Positions 55,726 to 64,000 of a DNA stretch of 64,000 nucleotides are shown one piece after another. Under the pieces are notes generated by a model that was not told where the DNA came from, did no database searches, and saw nothing but the letters and a program-made list of their open reading frames with translations. A program made the translations under genes and the position numbers. Numbering within the stretch: position 1 is the first letter of the stretch; the number at the start of each line of letters is the position of its first letter. The DNA is from Notospermus geniculatus (Eukaryota; Nemertea; Pilidiophora; Heteronemertea; Lineidae). Location: assembly GCA_002633025.1 (NCBI GenBank), contig NMRB01000172.1, forward strand, positions 166,551 to 230,550, written 5' to 3'.

Positions 55726-56062
55726 CTGAATTGAGCAACGCGATACTGGTGATCTCCAGGAGACATGTATCTCCAGGCCTCAGCGATCGCATAAGCGGTT
55801 GCGTTAGCGCGACGTGATGAGCGTTCAAATCCTTTCAATGAATTTCCATACAGACCTTTCCACATAAGCGGTGCGATAACAAAGCTGATGCTTTGACCAC
55901 GCAGCGTGGAACGCCTATATGCTCCTTGGGGCATTTTAGCATTGTAACGCAGCGCGATTTATCAAGCGAGTTCACCATTGCATTGATAAACACATTGTTA
56001 TTACAATGCATTAACTGCTGTGATCATCAAGTGGCTTCTCCAACAACTTCCAAACCGTCAAC

Positions 56063-56197
56063 ATGGGACGTACCGAAGCAGACAAGAAGATTGAGAATTT
56101 GATTCTGGAGGTGGAGGAGAAGAACCCGCCTGCTCTATACCACACAGGTGCTGAATTTTTTAAAGACACACTCAAAAAAGATGATATGTGGAAAACG
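56063..56197 (+). pseudogene. MADF-like domain N-terminal fragment
   Basis: MGRTEADKKIENLILEVEEK, then NPPALYHTGAEFF and KDTLKKDDMWK, fits the first half of a MADF (Myb/SANT-like) DNA-binding domain, with conserved LI..V...P.LY, F.KD and W. After the Trp-Lys the frame loses similarity and no donor is visible, so this is probably a remnant of a transposon-borne or host MADF gene. Confidence 0.5.
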
Positions 56198-56463
56198 AAT
56201 CGGCCATGTGACTGTCTGACCACGTGGTACGTCGGTTTTGTGGGCGTGAAATGCACAGTGTTATGCCTGACGCTCATGTGGAAAAGGCATCACGCGGTGT
56301 ACTACGCGACGTGTTTGTCGGACGTATCACGTCGCGCGATCAATTCGGTCTTCAGTTTGTTAAGTGGCAGCCTGGCTACCGGCATATTACCATGAAAACT
56401 GCGGCAGAGCCGCTGTAACTTTTTGGAATGTTCCCCATCTGTGAGTGTTTCCCTGCGAATAGG

Positions 56464-56687
56464 GAGGTTCAGATAACGTTCCGAGTCTCGACTCCGACTC
56501 CAGAGGATTCCTTTTTTGCGAACTACGTCATCAAATACAACGGGGTTTTCCAAAGCTACGGGGTTTACTCATTCAAGAGAACGAATAGAACCCGCCTGGG
56601 TTGTTAATTTATCTCCCTCTTGAAAAACCCGAATTTTAGCACCTCGTAGTCGGAGCGGGAGTGGGATTCGGACCAGATCTGAACCTC
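56464..56687. mobile_element. 224-bp MITE, TIR GAGGTTCAGAT
   Basis: GAGGTTCAGATAACG... at the left and ...AGATCTGAACCTC at the right. The arms are rich in GACTCCGACTCC/GGAGCGGGAGTGG words. Confidence 0.6.
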
Positions 56688-57708
56688 GCTATTATCTAGA
56701 CTGAACGGGAGCCATATTCGATAAGATTTGATGAAATATATCCACCGTGCACGACGGGCGGCTACGAACTACAAAGTTTGACCAAAGCCTTCGTAAAAAA
56801 ATTTGATCAAAACATTTGACGGAGAATGGCAGGCACAACACGGTGCTGCGACTTCACAATAGGGGACACACTCACAGAGAATCGTGTCGATCTCTCTACT
56901 ACCCGAGACACTGTTTGACTACAACTTCTGCAATTTCAAAGCTCTTGGTCAAATAGCCCTATAACGTGCCACCAATTAGCACAATTCTGAACTTTTGACT
57001 CTACACCTTGGAATGTATGTCAATTCAAACACCCTTAAATGTCGTGTATCCTAATGAACCTATCATAAAAATCTGGAGATGATCTAACCATAGTTTAGGA
57101 GTTACTGCACTTTTTGTGTTTCCGGCCTAGCCACTTGGAGATGGGACCTGGCTTTTTCCTGAACGAGTCTCAAGTTTTTCCCAGTAAATATTGCCCTATT
57201 TGGCATTTGGCTCTCAATGTTGATGTTTTCCATTGTCCCGAGGAACGAAACAAGCTACAAATAAAAAAACGATAGGCCTACATTATACGTTTCATGAGAA
57301 ATCGATTTCTTGCAATTTAAAAGTGTTCAGTTCAATATGAACAAACTTCATTGTCTGACGATTGAAGTGGTCGTGATATGACTGCCAGGGCGAATATATC
57401 GACAAAGCGGATAAATTAAACAACCAAAGCTGAATCAGATACCAGATGCCAACTAGCAAATGAGCTGGTACAGTAACCGTAGAGAAAACCTATGGGTGTG
57501 TGGATGTGTTGGGATTGAAATGCCAAGATCACGTCAGCAGGTAGACTTGTAAACATCGAAAGGTCAGTCGGTACCGAAACACTCAATCCCCACCGACTTC
57601 TAAAAACCTTAAGCCAGCAGCCCAGCAGGTGATATAACAAACGATCTCGTCGTCTCCGATCTTTCGCCAGCCACCCAACATCGGTTTTGGTATTTATTAT
57701 TTGATAGG
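56688..57708. other. No gene seen
   Basis: A 127-residue minus-strand frame (57416-57799) runs into the MITE at 57709 and has no recognisable domain, so it is not called. Confidence 0.4.
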
Positions 57709-58088
57709 GAGGTTTTCGCACATCTGACGAAAAACGAAGTAAAAAATTAGACCTCATTTCCATGACGTATTGTTTTTCAGGAGATGGTTGGTACGACAAA
57801 TATCGCTTGCTGCAACAGCGTCTTTTAGCATATGACGTTAAAACGATCTAGGGTTACGGTGTATATTAAACTTTTAAATTTATCTTTCGTTTCCACTTCG
57901 TAGATACGAAGTGGAATTTAAAAATTCAAGATGCACCATAACTTATTCGGTCTTGCATGACATGCTAAAGACACACTGGCGGGAAGGAGATTTGTGGTAC
58001 CAGCCATTTGCAGAAATACATTAGGTCATGGGAATGAAGTTGAATTTCCTATTTCCTACTTAGTTTTTCGTCAGATTTGCGAAACCTC
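57709..58088. mobile_element. Intact 380-bp palindromic MITE (GAGGTTTTCGC family)
   Basis: The ends GAGGTTTTCGCACATCTGACG-like and the inverted partner pair, with a central hairpin TTTCCACTTCGTAGATACGA. This uninterrupted copy is the key for reconstructing the nest at 18322-26821. Confidence 0.8.
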
Positions 58089-58549
58089 AATATATTGGGC
58101 GAGCATCGCTTGCGCGATGATTCCACGCATCGCTGTCCAGCCCACATTGTAGCATCAACTGATGATTTTGCTCGCTTGCTGGCTCGATCGAGGGAAAGTG
58201 TAGTCACACGTTGTGATTCTTAATGGTCGTCTTTCATCACTCATGCGAATGGAATTCATGTCATTTTTAATGGTCGTTTCTTGCACAATTTTGCATTCAT
58301 CAAACGAATGCTGCTCTAAGGACTACTTTCTTACTTAGCCAAATCTGCCACTATTACAATGTGAACGGGAATATGCGTAATAGCTTTTCGGCGCTGCCAT
58401 CCCGAGGTTGCTGACATGCCATGACGTATAGATGGCGGAATGACCGTGCAGCTTATGGAGTATCGATCAGTTCTTGTGCCTCTTTTGGAGATATGTCCTA
58501 AAAACTCTCTTTAGTTCACAATTTGTTTAATAATTGATTCGTTGTCTTC

Positions 58550-59919
58550 ATGAACGCCAGAGAAGAGTATCTTCTTTTCATTGTTTTTAACACAGTGTTG
58601 ATGTCATGTACAATCACGTGTTGGGGCAGCCCGGGAATATTCCGGGCTAAGTTAGACGGCGAGGATGAAAACATCAGGTACTCAATCGCTCTGTACTATT
58701 TTCTGGGATTTCTAAACATGATTCGTCGTTCACAACGCAGCGCCACATCAGGCCGAAATTTCCAAACTTCAGGAACTCTCAACTCTCAGGCCAATGTCTT
58801 TGCATCGTCTATTTTGGCGCTGGGCGCATTTACCTCGGACGGGGCCGTATTGGTCCAATGTGTTGTATCTATTTGGTCCCGAGCGGAGTTATCATTAGGA
58901 CCATAGATGTGAGCTATGTCTGCACAGGTGTAACATTTACATGCATCAGTATTTTTATGTGTAAAAGTTTCCCTCATTGTACAGTTGAACAGTCTAGCTG
59001 TGCCACTACATTCCCATTACACCCAATGAAACACTGAAAAATGGTACACGTTGGCAGATATCACACCGGCCAACACGACATTAATTTGGTCAGCGGCCAC
59101 TGTGTCCTCTTTGCATTTCACAATATATTCACCATACATGTATTTGAAATCAAATATACTATTTTGTTTTCGTTAACTAGCTAACGAAACTATACTGAAG
59201 AACATTTTGGCATTGATAAAATATTTCATTTTTGAAAATGGCTGTCACGATACTGACTGTTGACTATCGAAAAGTCCACGCTCAGTTCTACTGAGCTTGT
59301 AATATCATAGATCGTCTCATTTTGTTACAGAATGCAAAGGCAAATGGCCGTACCGACTTACAGACCTTCATCCGTATTTAGTACAGTTATGGCAATTAAG
59401 CCTGGCCATTTTTACCGAGCATATTACAAGCCTACTCTCCACTTAAATAACATAACACAGTTTACAATATCCTTGTTCGTAAGAATACGAAAGGTACTCG
59501 TCTTTTCTAACATTCTGTCGCTGGGTTATCTGTCAGACTCATTTTGGATCGGTTACATGCGTCTAAGACGATACGAAGGCTTTTTTTCGGTCGGGGTCAC
59601 GCACGGAGGCATTCGCAGATATCATACATATTTGTATCAAGTCCGCCTAGGACAGTGGCTGAGTATAACAGTTTCAGTCAACTCGTATCCAACATCTATG
59701 AGAGTGTATTTTGATGCATCAGAAAGAAAGGAAAGTAGACGCCATATACCCCCTAAGCGAAAGCCTAAAAATAGGTATAATGATCCGTGCTTAGTGCTTG
59801 GGCCGTTTCTCTCTGGAGAATACTCAAATCTGGCAATATTTCCCGTTAGCTTTACCAAACATCAAGTAAAAGCATACTTGTCGGGAATCGGTAAGGCAAC
59901 ATCACAGGCTGTCAAATAG
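58550..59919 (+). CDS. Secreted LamG-like protein, two exons
   Basis: Exon 1 (58550-58677) starts at ATG with MNAREEYLLFIVFNTVLMSC, a good signal peptide, and ends ATC AG before GTACTC. Exon 2 (59331-59919) follows TTACAG. The split codon AG+A keeps the frame, and the reading continues to TAG, giving about 238 residues. The body reads as a beta-sandwich: RAYYKPTLHLNNITQFTISL, then SLGYLSDSFWIGYMRL, LGQWLSITVSVNSYP and LVLGPFLSGEYSNLAIFPVS. This fits a laminin-G/pentraxin-like lectin fold similar in type to the exon at 49810-50410. The GTACTC donor is weak. Ligand unknown; secretion is predicted from the signal peptide. Confidence 0.55.
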
Positions 59920-61667
59920 AATCATGTGGAGTTCTTTAAAAAGGCAGCTCCAGCTCATCAAGAGGAGGCTACATTGCGAATTTCCAAAGAATGGAAAAGA
60001 ATAATACATAGCTGGAATTGGTGTTTGTAATGAGAGTTGGCCTCCAGGCAAAGGTGTTCGCTTTGGAAGGTTCCACTGTAAAGGGGTTCTTCTTAAATCA
60101 GATGAATCCTAAACCAGTGAATCATCCGCAGTAAACACCTGCCTCACGGAGAACATCACCCACATTAAGGCCAGCAGCGTTTAGAATCGGACACTGGTCA
60201 CCCCTTGTATTCAGAAGTCTGTCATCAGGACATCTCATTAAAATCCTAATGGATCTTCCAATAATTTGCTACAATTAACCAATTTTAACCAACTTCTTAT
60301 CTTATAAATTATGCCAGTCAAAAGACCAAGCGGTGAGTGAAAATACAGTCGGTAATGATCTCCAAATGACAGTCTGGCAGCACCATCTGGGATGGCAAAT
60401 TTGAGCAAGGCGAAGACGAGTCACCCATTGCAGTTAAAATGCCATCCAGGCTAACCTGGGTTTTGCGCTTAGTTCGCACGGCTCACACCACAAACCCCAG
60501 GCCCACTCCAGAAGAAAATCTGTCAGGAATGCTGTTCGCTGGTCTTGTGGTGCACCCCCACTGCAAATACGACATGATTGTTTTTCAAATTAATAAAAGT
60601 TGTTGTCAAGAAGAAACTTTCGTCCGATAATTATAGCCTATAACTAGATCGCAGGAATTTTTTTTTGTTTATTGCTATTTTTGCATAAATACATCATATC
60701 GTCCGGAATGGTTGCTTGATGAAACAGCCCAATCTCGACAAATCAGATTTAAATTTACATCGCCATACAAGAGCCGAACCCAGAAGTAAACATTGCTGCA
60801 CCATACATGCCTTAGGTGTCTGTAACGTAGTCTCTGATTGGCCACCCTGTTGATCTGTGGCGGCTGACACGAATTTCATTGGATTGAATCGGCGGTGTTG
60901 GTGGTGGAGTTAACGGAATGCCATCACCGCCGGCAAATCGGCATGTTAAAATGCCGGTGGATACAACACGCAAAGCTGAACGCCAGCTGTAACAGAAAGG
61001 ACAGACTGATCCGAGAACGAACAGGGAACCACAGACGTGACAGGCGCTGTTGTTCCCACTGCGCAACTTCGTCCACAGTTTGGCCTTTCGAATTTTGTCT
61101 TGCCTTTTCTCTTCAAAACAGCTCACCCCTCATTAGGGATGTGTTAATAACACCGGTGTCCATAACAGACAGGATACCTGTACCTCTTTAGTTAATTATT
61201 CAATGCAATCTCGTGTTCTATCCACCAGGGAGTAAAGGTAAGCTTACCGGAGTGTTCAATATTTCATGTTTAACTGGGCCTGTCCTTAAATAGATGAATG
61301 TGTACCTTAAAGCCTCACAGTATTGAATTTTACGATATTTTCAAAGTGCTAGGAGAGTGCAGGTATAGGTCTCATAGCCTCTTGAAGGTCCCCAAAATAC
61401 TTGCCTGATACTTACTTCAAAGAATCAAGGCCTAGTTTTCAGCACACATTGAAAAAACTGCAGGCAGAGCTCTAATGTATTCAGATAGACCATAGTACAT
61501 TCTACACTGCACTAACGTCGGAGGACGTTAGCACTTTCTGAATTCAACACAGTGAGGCTTTAATCAATCTTATTGGCCAAAAACACAATGTGAATTTCTG
61601 AAATATCTTCAAGGGCACGCACACAAGCGTGGCGTTGCCGACCAAAGTGTATCAACCTCAAACTGCA
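59920..61667. other. No gene recognised
   Basis: Several short frames (for example 60439-60630) lack domain signatures and splice context. A small hairpin CTAACGTC/GACGTTAG lies near 61511-61530. Confidence 0.35.
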
Positions 61668-61668
61668 C

Positions 61669-61883
61669 ATCAGGGCGCATATTCATAATACACTGTAGTA
61701 CTTAAGTCTAAGGCCTAGCGCACATTTGCGGCAAAACTCATTGCGTCGACTCTTTATTCAGCCAGGACAGCCGATTTTAACAGACATCCCCAACGCATTG
61801 AGTTTTGTCGGAAATGTGCGCTTGGCTAAAGTGTGACATGTGATGTGTCACACGTAGACTTAAATAGTTTTATGAATATGGGT
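61669..61883. mobile_element. MITE with CATATTCATAA ends, containing another MITE
   Basis: The outer ends CATATTCATAATACACTG and (inverted) TTTTATGAATATGG enclose an inner inverted-repeat unit (about 61711-61826) with AGCGCACATTT and AAATGTGCGCT. Confidence 0.6.
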
Positions 61884-61889
61884 TCTGAG

Positions 61890-62335
61890 CCCATATTCAT
61901 AAAACTACTTGTATTGTATTGTGTTTATTTTCATAAGAATATTTACAAGAGAAGTAGGAAAGGGCCGAGGCCGAAGCATTAGTGGCCCTTATGAACAAAC
62001 TCAAACATAGAATTAAGGCGGTGACAAAATAACAATAAACATGAATATTGAGTAAAGAATGAATGAAAGTCGCGTGGTGAGAGAACACAAACCACGGACA
62101 AACAAAATACAGACAGAGTAAGACAAGTACGGACCGCGGTAGACACCCAGAGGAACTGATAAAGACCTATTCAACACTGAGTATCCACCACGACCGCACC
62201 GACCAGAGCAACAACACATTAATGATACACTGTATGTAACTACTTCAGTCTAAGTGCGACACTTATCCTTTGTTCAACACAAAAGATAAGTAGCAACTTT
62301 GACGGAAGTATACGTTTATGAATATGAACCCAGTA
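61890..62335. mobile_element. Second CATATTCATAAAACTACTT-type element
   Basis: Starts CCCATATTCATAAAACTACT and ends with the inverted TATACGTTTATGAATATGAA. It is directly next to the previous element. Confidence 0.5.
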
Positions 62336-62448
62336 CCTTGAAGGCCATTTCGATTAGAGCTATCTTGCACCATGAACGAAGAGGCAGAGAGCAATCGCCT
62401 TTAAGCCTGGCTCAGGTCGACAGTGCTTCTTGAGGCAATGTGAGACAA

Positions 62449-62592
62449 GTGTGAAACGAATCCAGGCCCCCTGGAATGAAAGTCCGGTGTAATATTCTTC
62501 AGCGAGATGCCATGACCATTCGAATATAACCTTACAAAAGCCGACTATTGTTCGGCGAATCTCCATTCCTAAGACGCTGATTCCTGTCACAC
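62449..62592. mobile_element. MITE, TIR GTGTGACAGGAATC, copy 3
   Basis: A diverged member: GTGTGAAACGAATCC at the left and ATTCCTGTCACAC at the right, with ACCATTCGAATATAACCTTA inside. Confidence 0.65.
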
Positions 62593-62689
62593 TTGACAAA
62601 AAGTACTCTAAATCTATCCTAAAAAAAACAATATGGAAATTGCAGAGCTACGAACAACCATATTCGCGGCTGCCCGCGCCTTATCATCA

Positions 62690-62880
62690 TCATTACACGG
62701 CGTCATGCCCTGTCTGGTTTTTGCCGGAGGTGTGGAGTCCACGACATGCTAAAGTCCACCTGCGTGGGGTCTATACTTGCACTGGCACAGACACACAGGT
62801 ACAAGGGACCACTGCTTTTAGTCCCAATCGGATCCTGAATATTGTGTTCGTCTCCATTGCCCAAAGTCGAACTCGCCCAG
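62690..62880 (-). mobile_element. tRNA-derived SINE, 5'-truncated copy
   Basis: The body matches 15600-15866 (TTTTTGCCGGAGGTGTGGAG, CACAGGTACAAGGGACCAC) and it ends in an ATCATCATCAT-like tail. The promoter head is lost beyond a B-box-like GAGTTCGACTT. Confidence 0.65.
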
Positions 62881-63032
62881 GTGTAATAGTCCAGTCAAGA
62901 TGTCGAAAAAAAGGGCCAACCCCGCAAAAAAATTGAACACAAATGATATTCATATTTTCTGAATCGTCGTAATATGATGTACAACATACTCAAAATCCTC
63001 ATTTGGATTCGCGCGCTAATTGGGTAAATATG

Positions 63033-63046
63033 GTTGCCATGGAAAC
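63033..63046. promoter_or_regulatory. X-box-like RFX site 1
   Basis: GTTGCCATGGAAAC fits the RFX X-box consensus (GTNRCC..RGYAAC type, imperfect palindrome). Confidence 0.45.
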
Positions 63047-63199
63047 CATACCATGAAAAACTACCAAAAATGTGTAAAAATATATTCTTTGAGTAAAATT
63101 TTACAGGTTCTTAATTTTTTTCAGAATTTTTGTCCAATGTGAAAAGCACCCAATGGGCCCATCAATAGATGAAACAATTATGGATTTTGCCGAAATGGT

Positions 63200-63213
63200 G
63201 TTGCCATGGAAAC
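63200..63213. promoter_or_regulatory. X-box-like RFX site 2
   Basis: Identical GTTGCCATGGAAAC, 167 bp from site 1. Confidence 0.45.
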
Positions 63214-63596
63214 AGAAAACTGATGAATTTTTTCCTTTTTTCCTTGCATTTTTGAGATGTCATCCCTTTCGATTAAGTTATCTCCCGCATATAATGGTAA
63301 AACGGGACAATTTTTGGCCAACTGAAAGGTGGATTGATGCCACTTGACATAGTCGTTAAAGATTTTACCGCTGTCGCCCCATTAACCCGCTACATGTAAT
63401 AACAATTAGAGCCAAATAAGGGAAAACTGTAAAACTCGGCATTAAACCATTCTTTTATGGAATGTGGGCTATTTGTGAATATCAGTTTTTTTTCAGCATT
63501 CAGACATAGTCAGTTTAGGTCGAAAACTGGCAGGCCTTTGATTATTGTTGTAAATTCTATTTTCGTTGGTTTTAGCTAAATATAGGCCTATATATC

Positions 63597-63610
63597 GTTG
63601 CTATGACAAC
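63597..63610. promoter_or_regulatory. X-box-like RFX site 3
   Basis: GTTGCTATGACAAC is a nearly symmetrical X-box. No gene start can be assigned in the remaining 390 bp. Confidence 0.45.
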
Positions 63611-64000
63611 CAATTACTGAATATCGCCATTCTACTCTGTATGTCCTTAAGATAATGCTTCTTTGGTTGCGCGGATTTGGAGAAACATTTGTTAGGGACA
63701 CGGATTTTTCTGTTGATGATGTGTTGCTTCTCAATGCCGTCATGACGTAATATGTGACGTAATGACGTTCAATCACGTCAATCCGTTTGTCTTCGTGATT
63801 CATTGTCTTCGGACGCCTTTTGGTGGAGGAGACGCGCTTCAGATTTCGTTTTCGCGTTTCGTTGTCTTTCGTTGCCTTCCGTTGCTTTCTGATGGTTTGA
63901 TCGAGACAAGGGATGTGACTCCGGTGTCCCGAGCAGGTAGGGTTGCGCTGACATTAACTGGGCGCACTTTTACTTTGAATCGGCACAATAATCATGAGAC
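63611..64000. other. No gene seen at the right edge
   Basis: CG-containing sequence with CGTTTTCGCGTTTCGTTGTC-type words. It could be a promoter region of a gene outside the window. Confidence 0.3.

Noticed and set aside
57416-57799. 127-residue minus-strand open frame
   Set aside because: About a quarter of it is MITE end sequence, and the rest matches no family and has no splice support.

Overview
The window is animal genomic DNA from a draft assembly. Genes are split by GT-AG introns, intergenic space is rich in transposons, and assembly gaps appear as one N (5070, 11062, 22516, 27446, 51504) or short N runs (36627-36640, about 40669-40671). The very frequent words TAGGCCTA and TACATGTA, the secreted LamG-like genes and the transposon families suggest a marine invertebrate. 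My best guess is a deuterostome such as an echinoderm, but the sequence alone does not prove this. There is no bacterial-style operon, CRISPR array or rRNA gene.

Layout. (1) 1-12.9 kb: a Penelope-like GIY-YIG fragment and a HARBI1 fragment, then a block of about 3.9 kb (1197-5069) that recurs in the same order at 5493-12869 with insertions. The first copy ends exactly at an N. (2) 12.9-18.3 kb: foldback elements, a tRNA-derived SINE and other repeats. (3) 18.3-26.8 kb: a nest of transposons. One MITE is interrupted by a 1.05 kb inverted-repeat element and by a long-TIR element with a 9-bp target duplication. That long-TIR element is itself interrupted by a 5.84 kb P-type transposon (20434-26276). 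The P-type unit has two convergent genes: a PHD-finger protein (+) and a P/THAP9-class transposase (-).

(4) 27.4-43.9 kb: a 16.4 kb terminal-inverted-repeat element. It carries an AT-hook/DUF7869-type DDE-like gene (+, 30181-38923), a small two-exon gene inside its first long intron (-, 31458-33057), and a convergent five-exon gene (-, 39056-42287) that I read as encoding a ParB-like domain. Each terminal repeat contains the same perfect 20-bp palindrome, 149 bp from the end, and its core resembles bacterial parS. I consider this the most unusual system in the window. (5) 44-52 kb: palindromic MITEs, isolated candidate exons and a LamG-like exon. (6) 52.2-53.9 kb: a foldback element whose arms are 14-bp minisatellites. 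(7) 54-64 kb: more MITEs, a two-exon secreted LamG-like gene (58550-59919), a MADF-like fragment, a second SINE and three X-box-like (RFX) motifs near the right edge.

How the parts relate. The P-type transposon appears to have left very short TIR remnants flanked by 7-bp duplications elsewhere in the window (19, 33 and 49 bp), as expected for excision by staggered cutting. The two big elements share a plan in which a DDE-class transposase lies tail-to-tail with a chromatin- or DNA-binding partner. Several element genes are broken: the P transposase has an in-frame TAG, the PHD gene a frameshift, and the DUF7869-type gene an insertion plus a gap. The ParB-like gene and the small intronic gene read open throughout. 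All calls come from reading the sequence and the translated frames; no database search was run.
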